Positions 1 to 7,320 of a DNA stretch of 15,754 nt are shown one piece after another (within the stretch, counting starts at the first letter, position 1; each line of letters begins with the position of its first letter). The DNA is from Halieaceae bacterium UBA6060 (lineage in GTDB: Bacteria; Pseudomonadota; Gammaproteobacteria; Pseudomonadales; Halieaceae). Both the position numbers and the translations under genes were made by a program. The stretch covers positions 2,794 to 18,547 of the forward strand of contig DIYG01000075.1 of NCBI GenBank assembly GCA_002428935.1, written 5' to 3'. The notes under the pieces are model-generated. The model made no database searches, had not been told where the DNA came from, and saw only the letters and a program-made list of their open reading frames with translations.

Positions 1-195
1 AGCAACTATGGCAACTGGCAATACATCGCCGGTGTCGGCGCCGACCCCCGCGGCGGAAGAGCCTTCTCCATAGACAGGCAGACCGCTCAGTACGATCCAG
101 ACGGACAGTTCGTCGCCAAATGGGATGGGCACCGCCCCCAACAACCGGATTTCGTTACCGATGCGGCGGACTGGCCCATTTCACCGGTGAACTGA
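1..195 (+). CDS. DASH-type cryptochrome/photolyase, C-terminal fragment (5' end outside window)
   Basis: The reading frame is open from the first base and encodes 64 residues before a TGA stop. It contains the segment NYGNWQYIAGVGADPRGGR followed by FSIDRQTAQYDPDG and VAKW, the highly conserved C-terminal part of the FAD-binding domain of DASH cryptochromes. In that family this region lies near the flavin; the proteins bind FAD and usually an MTHF antenna, and repair CPD lesions chiefly in single-stranded DNA or act as blue-light sensors. The N-terminal photolyase domain and most of the FAD domain are missing only because the window begins inside the gene. The stop overlaps the start of the next gene (TGATG), so the two are very likely translationally coupled. 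Assignment to the photolyase/cryptochrome superfamily is firm and the DASH subtype is likely. Its role as enzyme or sensor cannot be decided from this piece. Confidence 0.92.
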   Translation, partial: SNYGNWQYIAGVGADPRGGRAFSIDRQTAQYDPDGQFVAKWDGHRPQQPDFVTDAADWPISPVN

Positions 196-380
196 TGCGG
201 CGTTCGTCCTCCGGCCGTCGCGGTCACTCGCGGGGCGGCGAGCCTCGCAAACCAAAAGCCGAGAAGGTCTGCCCCGTCTGCGAGCGGCCCTTCCATTGGC
301 GAGCGCGGTGGAAAAACAATTGGCACGAGGTGGTCTATTGCTCTCGTCGCTGCGCGCGGCAACGATCCCGCGGTGCCTAA
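195..380 (+). CDS. DUF2256 zinc-ribbon-like small protein
   Basis: This gene encodes a 61-residue basic protein. Its C-terminal half has the pattern KVCPVCERPFHWRARW, then NNWHEVVYCSRRC, with four cysteines at about residues 26, 29, 49 and 53, arranged as CxxC and CxxxC, which should bind one zinc. This matches the DUF2256 family, whose function is unknown and whose members often sit next to cryptochrome or photolyase genes (family knowledge). The frame stays open upstream to 120, but I chose the ATG at 195 because it overlaps the cryptochrome stop codon (TGATG) and the longer version would run through conserved cryptochrome sequence. The first 20 residues are Ser/Arg/Gly-rich and probably disordered, and could contact nucleic acid (inference). 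It ends 8 bases before the convergent photolyase gene, leaving no room for a separate terminator. Confidence 0.88.
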   Translation: MRRSSSGRRGHSRGGEPRKPKAEKVCPVCERPFHWRARWKNNWHEVVYCSRRCARQRSRGA

Positions 381-388
381 GAGCTCGT

Positions 389-1927
389 TCAGAGCTGTTC
401 CAACACTCCCTCGGCCCAGGTGACGATAGCCTCTCGCTCCTCCGCTTCCCGCTTCTGCCACCCACCCACGATAAGGCCCATGCGGGCATTGGCTTTTAGG
501 TAGTCCTGGTGGCGATCAATAAAGCGCCAATAAAGACTGTTGTAAGGGCAAGCACCTTCACCGGTAGTTTTCTTGGGATCGTAGACGCAGTTAGCGCAGT
601 GATTACCCTGGCGCTGAATATACTTCCCGGAAGCGGCATAGGGCTTGCTGGCCATTAAACCGTTATCGCCATGGAGCGCCATACCCAGGGTGTTGGGAAG
701 CTCCACCCACTCAAAGGCATCCACATACACGGCGAGATACCAGTCGCAGACTTCACGGACCTGTAACCCCGCCAACAGGGCAAAGTTACCGATCACCATC
801 AAACGTTGGATGTGGTGCGCATAACCCAGGTCGAGGGTTTGTTTCAGTGCCTGGGACAGGCAGCGCATCGGCGTATCACCGCTCCAAAACCACGCTGGTA
901 AAGGCCGCTGGGCGCCAAAGGTATTACCCTCGGCGTAAGCGGGCATGGCGTGCCAGTAAACACCTCGCACGTACTCCCGCCACCCTAGCACCTGACGAAT
1001 AAAGCCCTCGGCAGCGGCCAGGGAACAAGCACCCGCTCGGTAGACCGCCTCAACCTGCTGACAGACCGCCAAGGGTTCCAGAAGACCGATATTGAGATAC
1101 ATGGACACCAGGCTGTGAAACAGCCAGGGAGACTCTTCCGCGAGGGCATCTTGATAGGTGCCAAAGTGCTCCAGGGCGTTTTCGCAAAACCACTGAAACT
1201 GCTCCTGAGCCTCCTCCGCCGTCACGGCGAAGGCAAATTGAGACAGGTCTCCGGGGTTATGGGGAAAGGCACTCTGCACCTCGCGAATGACCTCTCGGGT
1301 CATCGCGTCCGGGGTCCGCGCCAGGCGCTCAGGGACCGCGGTTTGGGACCGCCAACCCCGCCGGTTCTCGCTGTCGTAATTCCATTTACCGCCCTCCGGC
1401 CCACCCCGCTCGTCCACCAACAGGCTATAGCGGCGACGCATATCACGGTAGAAGTATTCCATGCGCAGTTGCTTTCGGCCGCTGGCCCAGTCGCGAAAGT
1501 CTTCTTCCGAAGCGAGAAAACGGTCGTCTTCCAGGAGACGCACGGAAACTCCCAATCGCGCTTCCCAGGCCGCCATTTGCTCAAGAAGCCGGTACTCCCC
1601 GGGTTTGGTGAGCACCACCTCCACCACGGGAAGGCCTGCCGTTTCGCGCTCCTCGAGGGCCCGCTTGACGGCCTCTTCGAGGGAACCCAGGCCCTGTTCG
1701 TAACGGTAATAAATCACGTGCTGTCCGCGGGCCTGGCAGCTTGCGGCAAAGTGACGCATGGCGCTGAAAATGAGCGCAATCTTATGGCGGTTGTGACGAA
1801 CGTGGTTCGCTTCTTCCGCCACCTCGGCGAACAAGAGCACGTCCCGTTGAGCCTGCGCCTCGCGAAGGGCCGGATTCTTGAAGCTGAGTTGGTCGCCCAA
1901 AATCAGGCGAAGGGCGCTCTTACTCAT
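389..1927 (-). CDS. FeS-type bacterial (6-4) photolyase / cryptochrome (PhrB/CryPro family)
   Basis: This gene encodes a 512-residue protein beginning MSKSALRLILGDQLS, the typical N-terminus of the FeS bacterial cryptochrome and photolyase family (COG3046). Known members repair (6-4) photoproducts with FAD, a lumazine antenna and a 4Fe-4S cluster. Four cysteines fit the cluster ligands: C356 (MRCLSQ), C444 and C447 (HCANC) and C460 (ACPYN). Their spacing of 88, 3 and 13 residues matches the four ligands of Agrobacterium PhrB as I recall them. A His pair at 371-372 (AHHIQRLM) lies where the lesion-binding histidines are found. The N-terminal third is the Rossmann-like antenna domain and the rest is helical. 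The start ATG has only a weak ribosome site, but the protein begins exactly where the family does. It lies 90 bases downstream of the ABC1 kinase genes on the same strand and converges on the DASH cryptochrome genes. Function as a repair enzyme is likely; a light-sensing role is also possible. Confidence 0.94.
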   Translation of the reverse strand: MSKSALRLILGDQLSFKNPALREAQAQRDVLLFAEVAEEANHVRHNRHKIALIFSAMRHFAASCQARGQHVIYYRYEQGLGSLEEAVKRALEERETAGLPVVEVVLTKPGEYRLLEQMAAWEARLGVSVRLLEDDRFLASEEDFRDWASGRKQLRMEYFYRDMRRRYSLLVDERGGPEGGKWNYDSENRRGWRSQTAVPERLARTPDAMTREVIREVQSAFPHNPGDLSQFAFAVTAEEAQEQFQWFCENALEHFGTYQDALAEESPWLFHSLVSMYLNIGLLEPLAVCQQVEAVYRAGACSLAAAEGFIRQVLGWREYVRGVYWHAMPAYAEGNTFGAQRPLPAWFWSGDTPMRCLSQALKQTLDLGYAHHIQRLMVIGNFALLAGLQVREVCDWYLAVYVDAFEWVELPNTLGMALHGDNGLMASKPYAASGKYIQRQGNHCANCVYDPKKTTGEGACPYNSLYWRFIDRHQDYLKANARMGLIVGGWQKREAEEREAIVTWAEGVLEQL

Positions 1928-2017
1928 GAGGCGTTTTGCCCATACGCGTTTTGTGGACGCGAGCCATAGCTCGGCTTGTTATTGCTGATGTTCATCGAGC
2001 CCAGGCCACCAGGGCCC

Positions 2018-3346
2018 CTAGAGCCAGCGCTGTATAAGCTCATGAACGTTTACCCGTGCCTCCATCCGGGAGGCGAGCATGAACATGCCACCGAGTTTGC
2101 GGTGGAAGTACACCACATCCGTGGGTGGTGCATGCCAGAAGTCCGCATACTCCGTAGCCCGTTGGCCCAGCTCTGACAAACGCGCCGGCATGGTCGACCC
2201 GGCGAAGTCGTAGGGCTCGTCGTGGCGCAGAGGCTCAAGGGCCAGAAGCAGCAACTCGAGAACCAATTCTCGGTAACGGGAGTCCTCGTCGCCGATGGAG
2301 TAACCCACCTTCTCCGCGGCGACCGCCATGGCCTCTCGGTCACCCTGCACTGCCGCCATAGCCAGCTTTCGGTAGTTGCCCACAAAGCGCGCCTTGAACT
2401 CCCGGGTAGCACCAAAATCCAGGAGCACAATTTCGCCACTGGCCCAGCGATACTGATAGTTGGCGAAGTTCGGATCCGTTTGCACCATGCGGAGCTCAAA
2501 GAGTTCCGTAAGCATGAGTTCTACAAGGGCCGACATCACTCGATCGCGCTCTTCCTGAGGGCGACGGACAATGGCGTCGATAGGACCGCCGGCGACGTAG
2601 GTCATGGCCAGTACATTTCTCTTGGTCAGGTCCGGGAGCAATTCGGGCAGGATAAATCGCTCATCGGCACCCAACAGTTCATTGAAGCGCTGGAGAAACT
2701 TGGCTTCCTTGAGATAGTTGGCCTCATCCTTGAGCTGCGCCTTGGCATCGTCCAGCAGGGGCTGGATATCCACCTCGCCAGGGAGAAGCCCCGACACGCG
2801 CAGCACGGTAGCAATGTTGTCTACATCGCTGGCGATACTCTCGCTTACGCCTGGATACTGAATCTTCAGTGCCAGTTCCGTACCGTCATGAGCCACGGCC
2901 CGATGTACCTGGCCTATGGAAGCGGCGGCGATGGGATAGCGATCAAAGACCCGAAATTCCTTCTCCCAGGCCTTGCCATAGGCCTTGCTCATGGCCTCTT
3001 CCAGCTGGGCCTCGGGCATGCTGGTGGCATCGGATCGCAAACTCGCCAGGATATCGGTCAGCTCTTTGGGTAACAGGTCTCCCGTATCCATGGAGAGTAT
3101 CTGTCCCAGCTTCATGGCCGCACCGCGCATCTCCGACAGTTGACGAGTTACCCGTCGAGCATTGGCCGGTGTAAGCAGAAGATCTCGTCGCCGCGGCCGA
3201 TTCCCGGCTCGAAACTGACGTGCTCCCTCCGCAAGCATGCCACCGGCGACACCGCCCGCCAGTTTGGCCACCTTGGCAAAACGCCCTACGCGGGATGTGG
3301 GAACGGCTTTACCGCGAGAACGTGAACGTTTGTCTTCATCGGCCAT
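2018..3346 (-). CDS. ABC1/AarF family atypical kinase, Coq8/ADCK3-like (second of tandem pair)
   Basis: The product is 442 residues long and belongs to the ABC1 (UbiB/Coq8) protein-kinase-like family, linked to ubiquinone biosynthesis and lipid homeostasis. Visible motifs, in order, are the family-defining KLGQ (79-82), the alanine-rich nucleotide loop AAASIGQVHRA (140-150), the ATP lysine in LALKIQYPGV (K161), the catalytic loop QTDPNFANY (D291, N296) and the metal-binding DFG (310-312). The QTDPN loop and KIQYPGV resemble eukaryotic Coq8/ADCK3 more than E. coli UbiB, and I see no C-terminal pair of membrane helices like UbiB's. The start is the ATG at 3346, with GAGGGAAG 8 bases upstream; a GTG at 3364 overlapping the previous stop as GTGA is an alternative six residues longer. 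The first 50 residues are basic. Kinase versus ATPase activity and the substrate are unknown. Confidence 0.92.
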   Translation of the reverse strand: MADEDKRSRSRGKAVPTSRVGRFAKVAKLAGGVAGGMLAEGARQFRAGNRPRRRDLLLTPANARRVTRQLSEMRGAAMKLGQILSMDTGDLLPKELTDILASLRSDATSMPEAQLEEAMSKAYGKAWEKEFRVFDRYPIAAASIGQVHRAVAHDGTELALKIQYPGVSESIASDVDNIATVLRVSGLLPGEVDIQPLLDDAKAQLKDEANYLKEAKFLQRFNELLGADERFILPELLPDLTKRNVLAMTYVAGGPIDAIVRRPQEERDRVMSALVELMLTELFELRMVQTDPNFANYQYRWASGEIVLLDFGATREFKARFVGNYRKLAMAAVQGDREAMAVAAEKVGYSIGDEDSRYRELVLELLLLALEPLRHDEPYDFAGSTMPARLSELGQRATEYADFWHAPPTDVVYFHRKLGGMFMLASRMEARVNVHELIQRWL

Positions 3347-3360
3347 GAACGGAACTTCCC

Positions 3361-4737
3361 TCACGCACAGCGCTTTGCGCCGATCCAGTCATCAATATGC
3401 CGGTGCACGATCTCGTGACCGTTGAACTCTGCTCCCAGCACCGTGATAAACGTAAACACCCCCGTAAGCTTGCGGACGATGAGAGCAAAGTCTCGCGACG
3501 GTGTAGCGAAGTGCCGTGTGGCGGCAGAGCCCGCGGCCTGCTTGCTAACCCGCTGCATGAGTCGAGAGGCCCCCCAACGATAACGCCCGGTCTTGTTGAG
3601 AAACTCCTCGGGGAGATGTTCGGGGTGACGCAAAGGCTCCAGGAGCAGCTCGCAAAAGTCGCAAAAGCTGTCCCGGGCAAACTCTGCGGCATCCGGTTTC
3701 AGGCAACCCAGACCAACCAGGCTTTCCAGAAGCAGCTCGCGATCCCCCACCTGCCCTGCCGCGATGGCGTTGCCGAAATGTCGACGGAACGCCTCGTCAC
3801 AGGCGATGGTGGAGCCGAAATCCAGCAACACTAGTTGGTCTTGGCCCGCTTCACTGCGTATCAAGTAGTTGCCAAAATTCGCATCGGTCTGCAGCACACC
3901 CCAGTCGTAGAGTTCCCGGAAGAACAGCTCCAGCATGGCCTCGCCGAGGGCATTTCTGCGAGCCTGGGACAAGTTGGCTACCTCCGCCTGGGTAACCCGA
4001 TGGCCATGGACATATTCCATGGCCAACACCGAATCGCTGCTGTATTCCTCGGCCACCACCGGTACGTAGTAGGGGCCGCCAGCATCGGAACTGCTGAGCC
4101 GCTGCGCGGCCTCACGAGTCATCGCCAACTCCCGCCGGTAGTCGATCTCGTTGTGCAGCTGCTGGCGCATATCTTCCAGCCATTCATCCAGCTCGCGTCC
4201 GGCCTTTATCCAGCGAGCCACAATCAGCATGCGCACCACCGCGTCAAAATCGCTGTCGATCACCGACGCCAAATCCGGGTACTGCACCTTCAACACCAGA
4301 TCGCGGCCAGACTTACGACAGTGCGCGCGATGAACCTGAGCCAATGACGCCGCGGCCAGAGGCTGCGTATCAATCTGCAAATCACCGTAGCGTTTGCCGA
4401 GACTGTGCTTAACCGCAGGCTCCACCTCATCCCAGGGTAGAGGCTGAGTTTGAGAATCGAGATCGTGGAGTGCTTCGGTGAGTGGAGCGGGCAGAAAATG
4501 TTCGCCGAACAACGCCAGCATCTGTCCAATCTTTACATAGCTGCCTTTTAGGCGGCCAAGCTCCGCCGTAAACCGCCGTGCCTCGCGGCGCATCAACTCA
4601 CTGTTTTCGCCGTCGCCACCTCGCAACCGATCGAGGGCCGAACCCAGGGCGAAGGCGCCGCCAGCGCGTAATCCCGCCACGGAAACAGCAAGCCCTCGGC
4701 CGAGGCTGCCACGGCGGATCGTCGAACGTTTACTCAT
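3361..4737 (-). CDS. ABC1/AarF family atypical kinase, Coq8/ADCK3-like (first of tandem pair)
   Basis: This gene encodes a 458-residue paralogue of the kinase just downstream. Motifs seen are KIGQ (69-72), AAASLAQVHRA (128-138), the ATP lysine in VLKVQYP (K150), the catalytic loop QTDANFGNY (D285, N290) and LLDFGS (D306). All the invariant ABC1 residues are present, so it should bind nucleotide. The N-terminus has a small-residue stretch (LAVSVAGLRAGGAFALGSAL) after a basic start, which may associate peripherally with a membrane but is not a clear transmembrane helix. Its stop lies 14 bases upstream of the next gene's ATG, or overlaps a possible GTG start there, so the two are almost certainly co-transcribed and might act as a pair. 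Upstream lie 162 bases without a gene. No strong ribosome site precedes the ATG. The precise role is unknown; ubiquinone or lipid-related function is inference from the family. Confidence 0.92.
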   Translation of the reverse strand: MSKRSTIRRGSLGRGLAVSVAGLRAGGAFALGSALDRLRGGDGENSELMRREARRFTAELGRLKGSYVKIGQMLALFGEHFLPAPLTEALHDLDSQTQPLPWDEVEPAVKHSLGKRYGDLQIDTQPLAAASLAQVHRAHCRKSGRDLVLKVQYPDLASVIDSDFDAVVRMLIVARWIKAGRELDEWLEDMRQQLHNEIDYRRELAMTREAAQRLSSSDAGGPYYVPVVAEEYSSDSVLAMEYVHGHRVTQAEVANLSQARRNALGEAMLELFFRELYDWGVLQTDANFGNYLIRSEAGQDQLVLLDFGSTIACDEAFRRHFGNAIAAGQVGDRELLLESLVGLGCLKPDAAEFARDSFCDFCELLLEPLRHPEHLPEEFLNKTGRYRWGASRLMQRVSKQAAGSAATRHFATPSRDFALIVRKLTGVFTFITVLGAEFNGHEIVHRHIDDWIGAKRCA

Positions 4738-4899
4738 ACGGTCACTACGTGATGCGGTGGTCCGGGGATTTCTTGGCCAGCCCTCTGTCGAGGGCTTGTC
4801 AGAGAAAGTTCACACCGGTTCCGACTGCGAAGTCTCAATCCTATCAGCCTGGGTGCTTTGGCCACCCGAGGCAAGACACCCAGGGGGGCGTATCGGCCG
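4738..4899. other. Intergenic region with two inverted repeats between ABC1 and acyl-CoA dehydrogenase genes
   Basis: This is 162 bases between the leftward dehydrogenase stop and the leftward ABC1 start. It holds a compact hairpin at 4779-4796 (AGCCCTC, loop TGTC, GAGGGCT, perfect 7-bp stem) and a wider inverted repeat at 4848-4884 (CCTGGGTG and CACCCAGG, 8 of 8, 21-base spacer). Neither is followed by a T-run on either strand, so they are not canonical intrinsic terminators. Leftward TTGAGA at about 4835-4840 resembles a -35 box, but no convincing -10 follows. The region probably separates the two operons. Confidence 0.45.
4779..4796. repeat. Perfect 7-bp-stem hairpin
   Basis: AGCCCTC-TGTC-GAGGGCT can fold on either strand with a tetraloop. 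It lies about 40 bases upstream of the first ABC1 kinase start, in its likely leader. No U-tract follows, so its role (operator, mRNA structure or remnant terminator) is open. Confidence 0.5.
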
Positions 4900-6018
4900 T
4901 CAGGCGTCGAGGAGCAAGGTGGCCAGGCATTGGCGATGGTAAGCCGCATCGCCGAACTGTTGCTGGGCCCACTGGGCGCGACGGACAAAGAGCTGGGCGT
5001 CGCAGTCCCAGGTAAAGCCCATGCCACCGTGAAACTGCACAGCACGATCCCCCGCGTACTTTAGGGTATCCGTGGCCTGCGCTTTGGCCATATGACAGGC
5101 GATCTGCCCGTCGGCCTGCAGGGGTTCATCGGTGACCAGGGTCGCGGCGTGGTAAATGAAGGATCGAGATGAATCCACATCGTTCAGTATATCCACCGCC
5201 GGGTGCTTCAGTGCCTGGTAGGAGCCGATGAGCTTGCCAAACTGCTTCCGAGTCTTCAGATACTCTACGATCGTATCGAGGCAAGCTGCGGCGGCACCGG
5301 TGTTTTCCGCCGCAACCAGCAGAGCGCCCAGCAGCCGATAGTCGCGCAGGGCTGAAGCCACAGGCTCACCTTCGATCACCAGGCGGGGCGTAACCCCCTC
5401 AAAAACGACATCACCGGCACGGTGGGTATTGTCAATCAACTGTCGCGGACGAATAGCGCCGCTTTCCAGGTCTTTCGCATCGACCACCGCCAGGACCGGG
5501 ATGCCCTCGCGTTGGGCGGTAACCACAAACCACCGAGAGCTTTGCGCATCCATGACCAGACGCTTTTCGCCCGTGAGATGGCCCTCGGAAGTCAGCTGGG
5601 TTTGCTCGCGCCGCGATAGCCAGTCTTCGGACTCCAATTGAGCAACGGTCGCCGCTTCACCCGAGGCGATAGCTACAAGAATCTCCGTGGCGGCCGTTTT
5701 ATCCCCACGAAGAAGAAGCTGGGAGGCCAGGAGGGTCGATAGGAGTGGTGTTCCCATGAGCACCCGGCCCATGGATTCGAGGACGGGAACCGCAGCACCG
5801 ATACCCAGACCCGAGCCACCTAGATCTTCAGGTAGGCCGATCCCAAGCCATCCCATAGCAACAATCTCATCCCAAAGCTCCGGAGCAAACTCCTGGGGGG
5901 TTTCAAGATGTTGTCGCGCCGTGTCTATGCCCTTCGCCGCACAAAAGTTGCGAGCGTAGTCCAGGAGCATCGCCTGTTCGTCGTCAAAGCGGAGCGCGGT
6001 ATTTCCCAAAACGGACAT
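4900..6018 (-). CDS. Acyl-CoA dehydrogenase, small subunit of a probable heteromeric pair
   Basis: This encodes a 372-residue acyl-CoA dehydrogenase-fold protein: an N-terminal helical domain (LWDEIVAMGWLGIGLPEDLGGSG, about 49-71), a middle beta domain that is poorly conserved, and a C-terminal helical domain with TRKQFGKLIGSYQALKH and QFHGGMGFTWDCDAQLFVRRA. The RKQFG and QFHGGMGFT motifs, which contribute FAD contacts in the family, are clear. Neither usual catalytic glutamate is obvious: the helix-G position falls in the region after DYRLLGALLVAAENTG, and the C-terminal EGT-type motif is replaced by an RRAQWAQQQFGD-type end. This is the pattern of the partner subunit in alpha2beta2 dehydrogenases such as mycobacterial ChsE1-ChsE2 (family knowledge). 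It follows the larger dehydrogenase by 9 bases. Its ribosome site AGGAGG (6024-6029) overlaps that gene's TAG stop, so translation is coupled. The substrate is unknown. Confidence 0.9.
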   Translation of the reverse strand: MSVLGNTALRFDDEQAMLLDYARNFCAAKGIDTARQHLETPQEFAPELWDEIVAMGWLGIGLPEDLGGSGLGIGAAVPVLESMGRVLMGTPLLSTLLASQLLLRGDKTAATEILVAIASGEAATVAQLESEDWLSRREQTQLTSEGHLTGEKRLVMDAQSSRWFVVTAQREGIPVLAVVDAKDLESGAIRPRQLIDNTHRAGDVVFEGVTPRLVIEGEPVASALRDYRLLGALLVAAENTGAAAACLDTIVEYLKTRKQFGKLIGSYQALKHPAVDILNDVDSSRSFIYHAATLVTDEPLQADGQIACHMAKAQATDTLKYAGDRAVQFHGGMGFTWDCDAQLFVRRAQWAQQQFGDAAYHRQCLATLLLDA

Positions 6019-6023
6019 AAGAC

Positions 6024-6029
6024 CCTCCT
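6024..6029 (-). promoter_or_regulatory. Shine-Dalgarno AGGAGG overlapping upstream stop codon
   Basis: Read leftward, TAGGAGGGTCTTATG joins the TAG stop of the large dehydrogenase (6028-6030), a perfect AGGAGG and the ATG of the small dehydrogenase, with 5 bases between ribosome site and start. This fixes the start at 6018 and argues for balanced production of the two subunits. Confidence 0.85.
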
Positions 6030-7230
6030 ACTTCGGCAAGCCAAGCACATGCTCGGCGATAATGTTGGCCTGGACCTGACTCGTACCGCCGCCAATCGTC
6101 GCCGAAAAGCTGTTCAAGTAAGCCCGCTGCCAGAAACCTCCCGCCCTGGCTCGGTCATCACCCACATAAAGGGCGCCGTCCGCGCCCTGGGCGTTGATGG
6201 CAAACTGTCGCATACGCCGCGTGTATTCGGTCCAGCGAAGTTTGTTGGACAACGGCAGGGACAGCGGGTAGTCGCTGCTCAGCGCCGGGATCTCGGCCCG
6301 GCGGTCGCCAAGGGCTAGAGCTTTTTCTTCCATGATCAAACTGACCAACTGATCACGGACTACGGGATCGTCCAGGAGCGGCTGATCGGCGCGGCGGACC
6401 TCTCGCAGCTGATTGATCAAGTCATCGATGACGATGCGCACGAAGGCCAGGCCACCGGCGGCACCGGCTTCTGCGCCACGCTCATACTGAAGAGTTTTCA
6501 TGGCGATCTTCCAGCCATCGCCTTCCTGGCCCATGAGACAGGTCGCGGGGATTCGCGCATCGGTAAAAAACGTTTCCGTGAAACCGTACTCGCCGGTCAG
6601 CTTGCGGATGGGCCGTGTATCGATACCGTCCACGGTCATGGGAGCGAGGAAGAACGACAAACCATCGTACTTGCGCTCCGTCGTGGGATTGGTCCGGGCG
6701 AGGAGGATCATGTACTTGGCGTAGTTGCCCAGAGTTGTCCAAATCTTGCTGCCGTTCACCACATAGCTGTCACCATCACGCTCGGCCCGCGTGCGGGCGT
6801 TGCCTAGATCGGAGCCGTGATCGGGCTCGGAAAATCCCTGACACCAGATGTCCTCGGCGCTGAGAATACCTTTTAGATACTGCTCCTTTTCTTCGGCGGT
6901 ACCTATGTCGTTGATCAGGGGCCCCGCCCAACCGAGACCAATAACGTTGAAACAGATTGGCACGGCCTGACGACGCATCTCCTGGTCAACGATGCTCTGG
7001 TAGACCGCATCCACTCCCTGTCCACCGTACTCCTTGGGCCAAGCCATTCCCAGGTAACCCGCCGTCCATACCTTGTGCTGCCACTCGCGGAGAAATTCCA
7101 GTTGCTGCTCCGAGCCGACTTCCATAAAGGATTGGGGAAGGAGAAAACCTGGATCAGCGGGCTTATTCGCCGCCAACCAGCTTGCGATCTCCCGGCGGAA
7201 CTCATCGAGTTCCTTAACTGCTGCGTTCAT
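6028..7230 (-). CDS. Acyl-CoA dehydrogenase, large (catalytic) subunit of a probable heteromeric pair
   Basis: This encodes about 400 residues with a full acyl-CoA dehydrogenase layout: N-terminal helices ending in GMAWPKEYGGQG, a middle beta domain with GFSEPDHGSDL (FAD-binding and substrate loop) and VNGSKIWTT, and a C-terminal domain. A glutamate in LQYERGAEAG (about residue 250) lies at the helix-G position that serves as catalytic base in the isovaleryl/long-chain type. The usual C-terminal EGT is replaced by IGGGTSQVQ, so the MCAD-type base is absent. Together with the immediately downstream small dehydrogenase, this resembles heterotetrameric enzymes acting on sterol side chains, dicarboxylyl or branched acyl-CoAs. 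The ATG at 7230 has GAGA 8 bases upstream; a TTG at 7236 would add two residues. It is third in the leftward operon, 90 bases after the GST-like gene. The substrate is unknown. Confidence 0.92.
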   Translation of the reverse strand: MNAAVKELDEFRREIASWLAANKPADPGFLLPQSFMEVGSEQQLEFLREWQHKVWTAGYLGMAWPKEYGGQGVDAVYQSIVDQEMRRQAVPICFNVIGLGWAGPLINDIGTAEEKEQYLKGILSAEDIWCQGFSEPDHGSDLGNARTRAERDGDSYVVNGSKIWTTLGNYAKYMILLARTNPTTERKYDGLSFFLAPMTVDGIDTRPIRKLTGEYGFTETFFTDARIPATCLMGQEGDGWKIAMKTLQYERGAEAGAAGGLAFVRIVIDDLINQLREVRRADQPLLDDPVVRDQLVSLIMEEKALALGDRRAEIPALSSDYPLSLPLSNKLRWTEYTRRMRQFAINAQGADGALYVGDDRARAGGFWQRAYLNSFSATIGGGTSQVQANIIAEHVLGLPK

Positions 7231-7267
7231 GGCCAAGGTCTCTTTATTAGCGGTGAATGGTGATTGA

Positions 7268-7289
7268 CGGGCCGCATAGCTATGGCCCG
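7268..7289. repeat. Hairpin between GST-like and acyl-CoA dehydrogenase genes
   Basis: CGGGCC and GGCCCG form a 6-bp G+C-only stem around a 10-base loop that itself contains the palindrome CATAGCTATG. It lies in the 90-base gap inside the leftward operon. No U-tract follows leftward, so it is more likely an mRNA-stability or processing structure than a terminator (inference). Confidence 0.45.
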
Positions 7290-7320
7290 ACGAGGGAGCC
7301 TAGCAGAGATAGGTCGTGGA

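Noticed and set aside
87..461. Leftward frame across the DASH cryptochrome end and DUF2256
   Set aside because: It overlaps three better-supported genes and would run into the photolyase 3' end.
1115..1969. 284-codon rightward open frame opposite the photolyase gene
   Set aside because: It lies antisense to a gene with all family motifs. Its translation shows no recognisable domain, and long antisense frames are expected at this base composition.
2222..3073. 283-codon rightward open frame opposite the second ABC1 kinase
   Set aside because: It is a shadow of the kinase gene; no motif or ribosome site supports it.
3835..4347. 170-codon rightward open frame opposite the first ABC1 kinase
   Set aside because: It is antisense to conserved kinase motifs and shows no family similarity.
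7268..7289. Intrinsic terminator inside the dehydrogenase operon
   Set aside because: The stem is good but no T-run follows in the direction of transcription, so I list it only as a hairpin.
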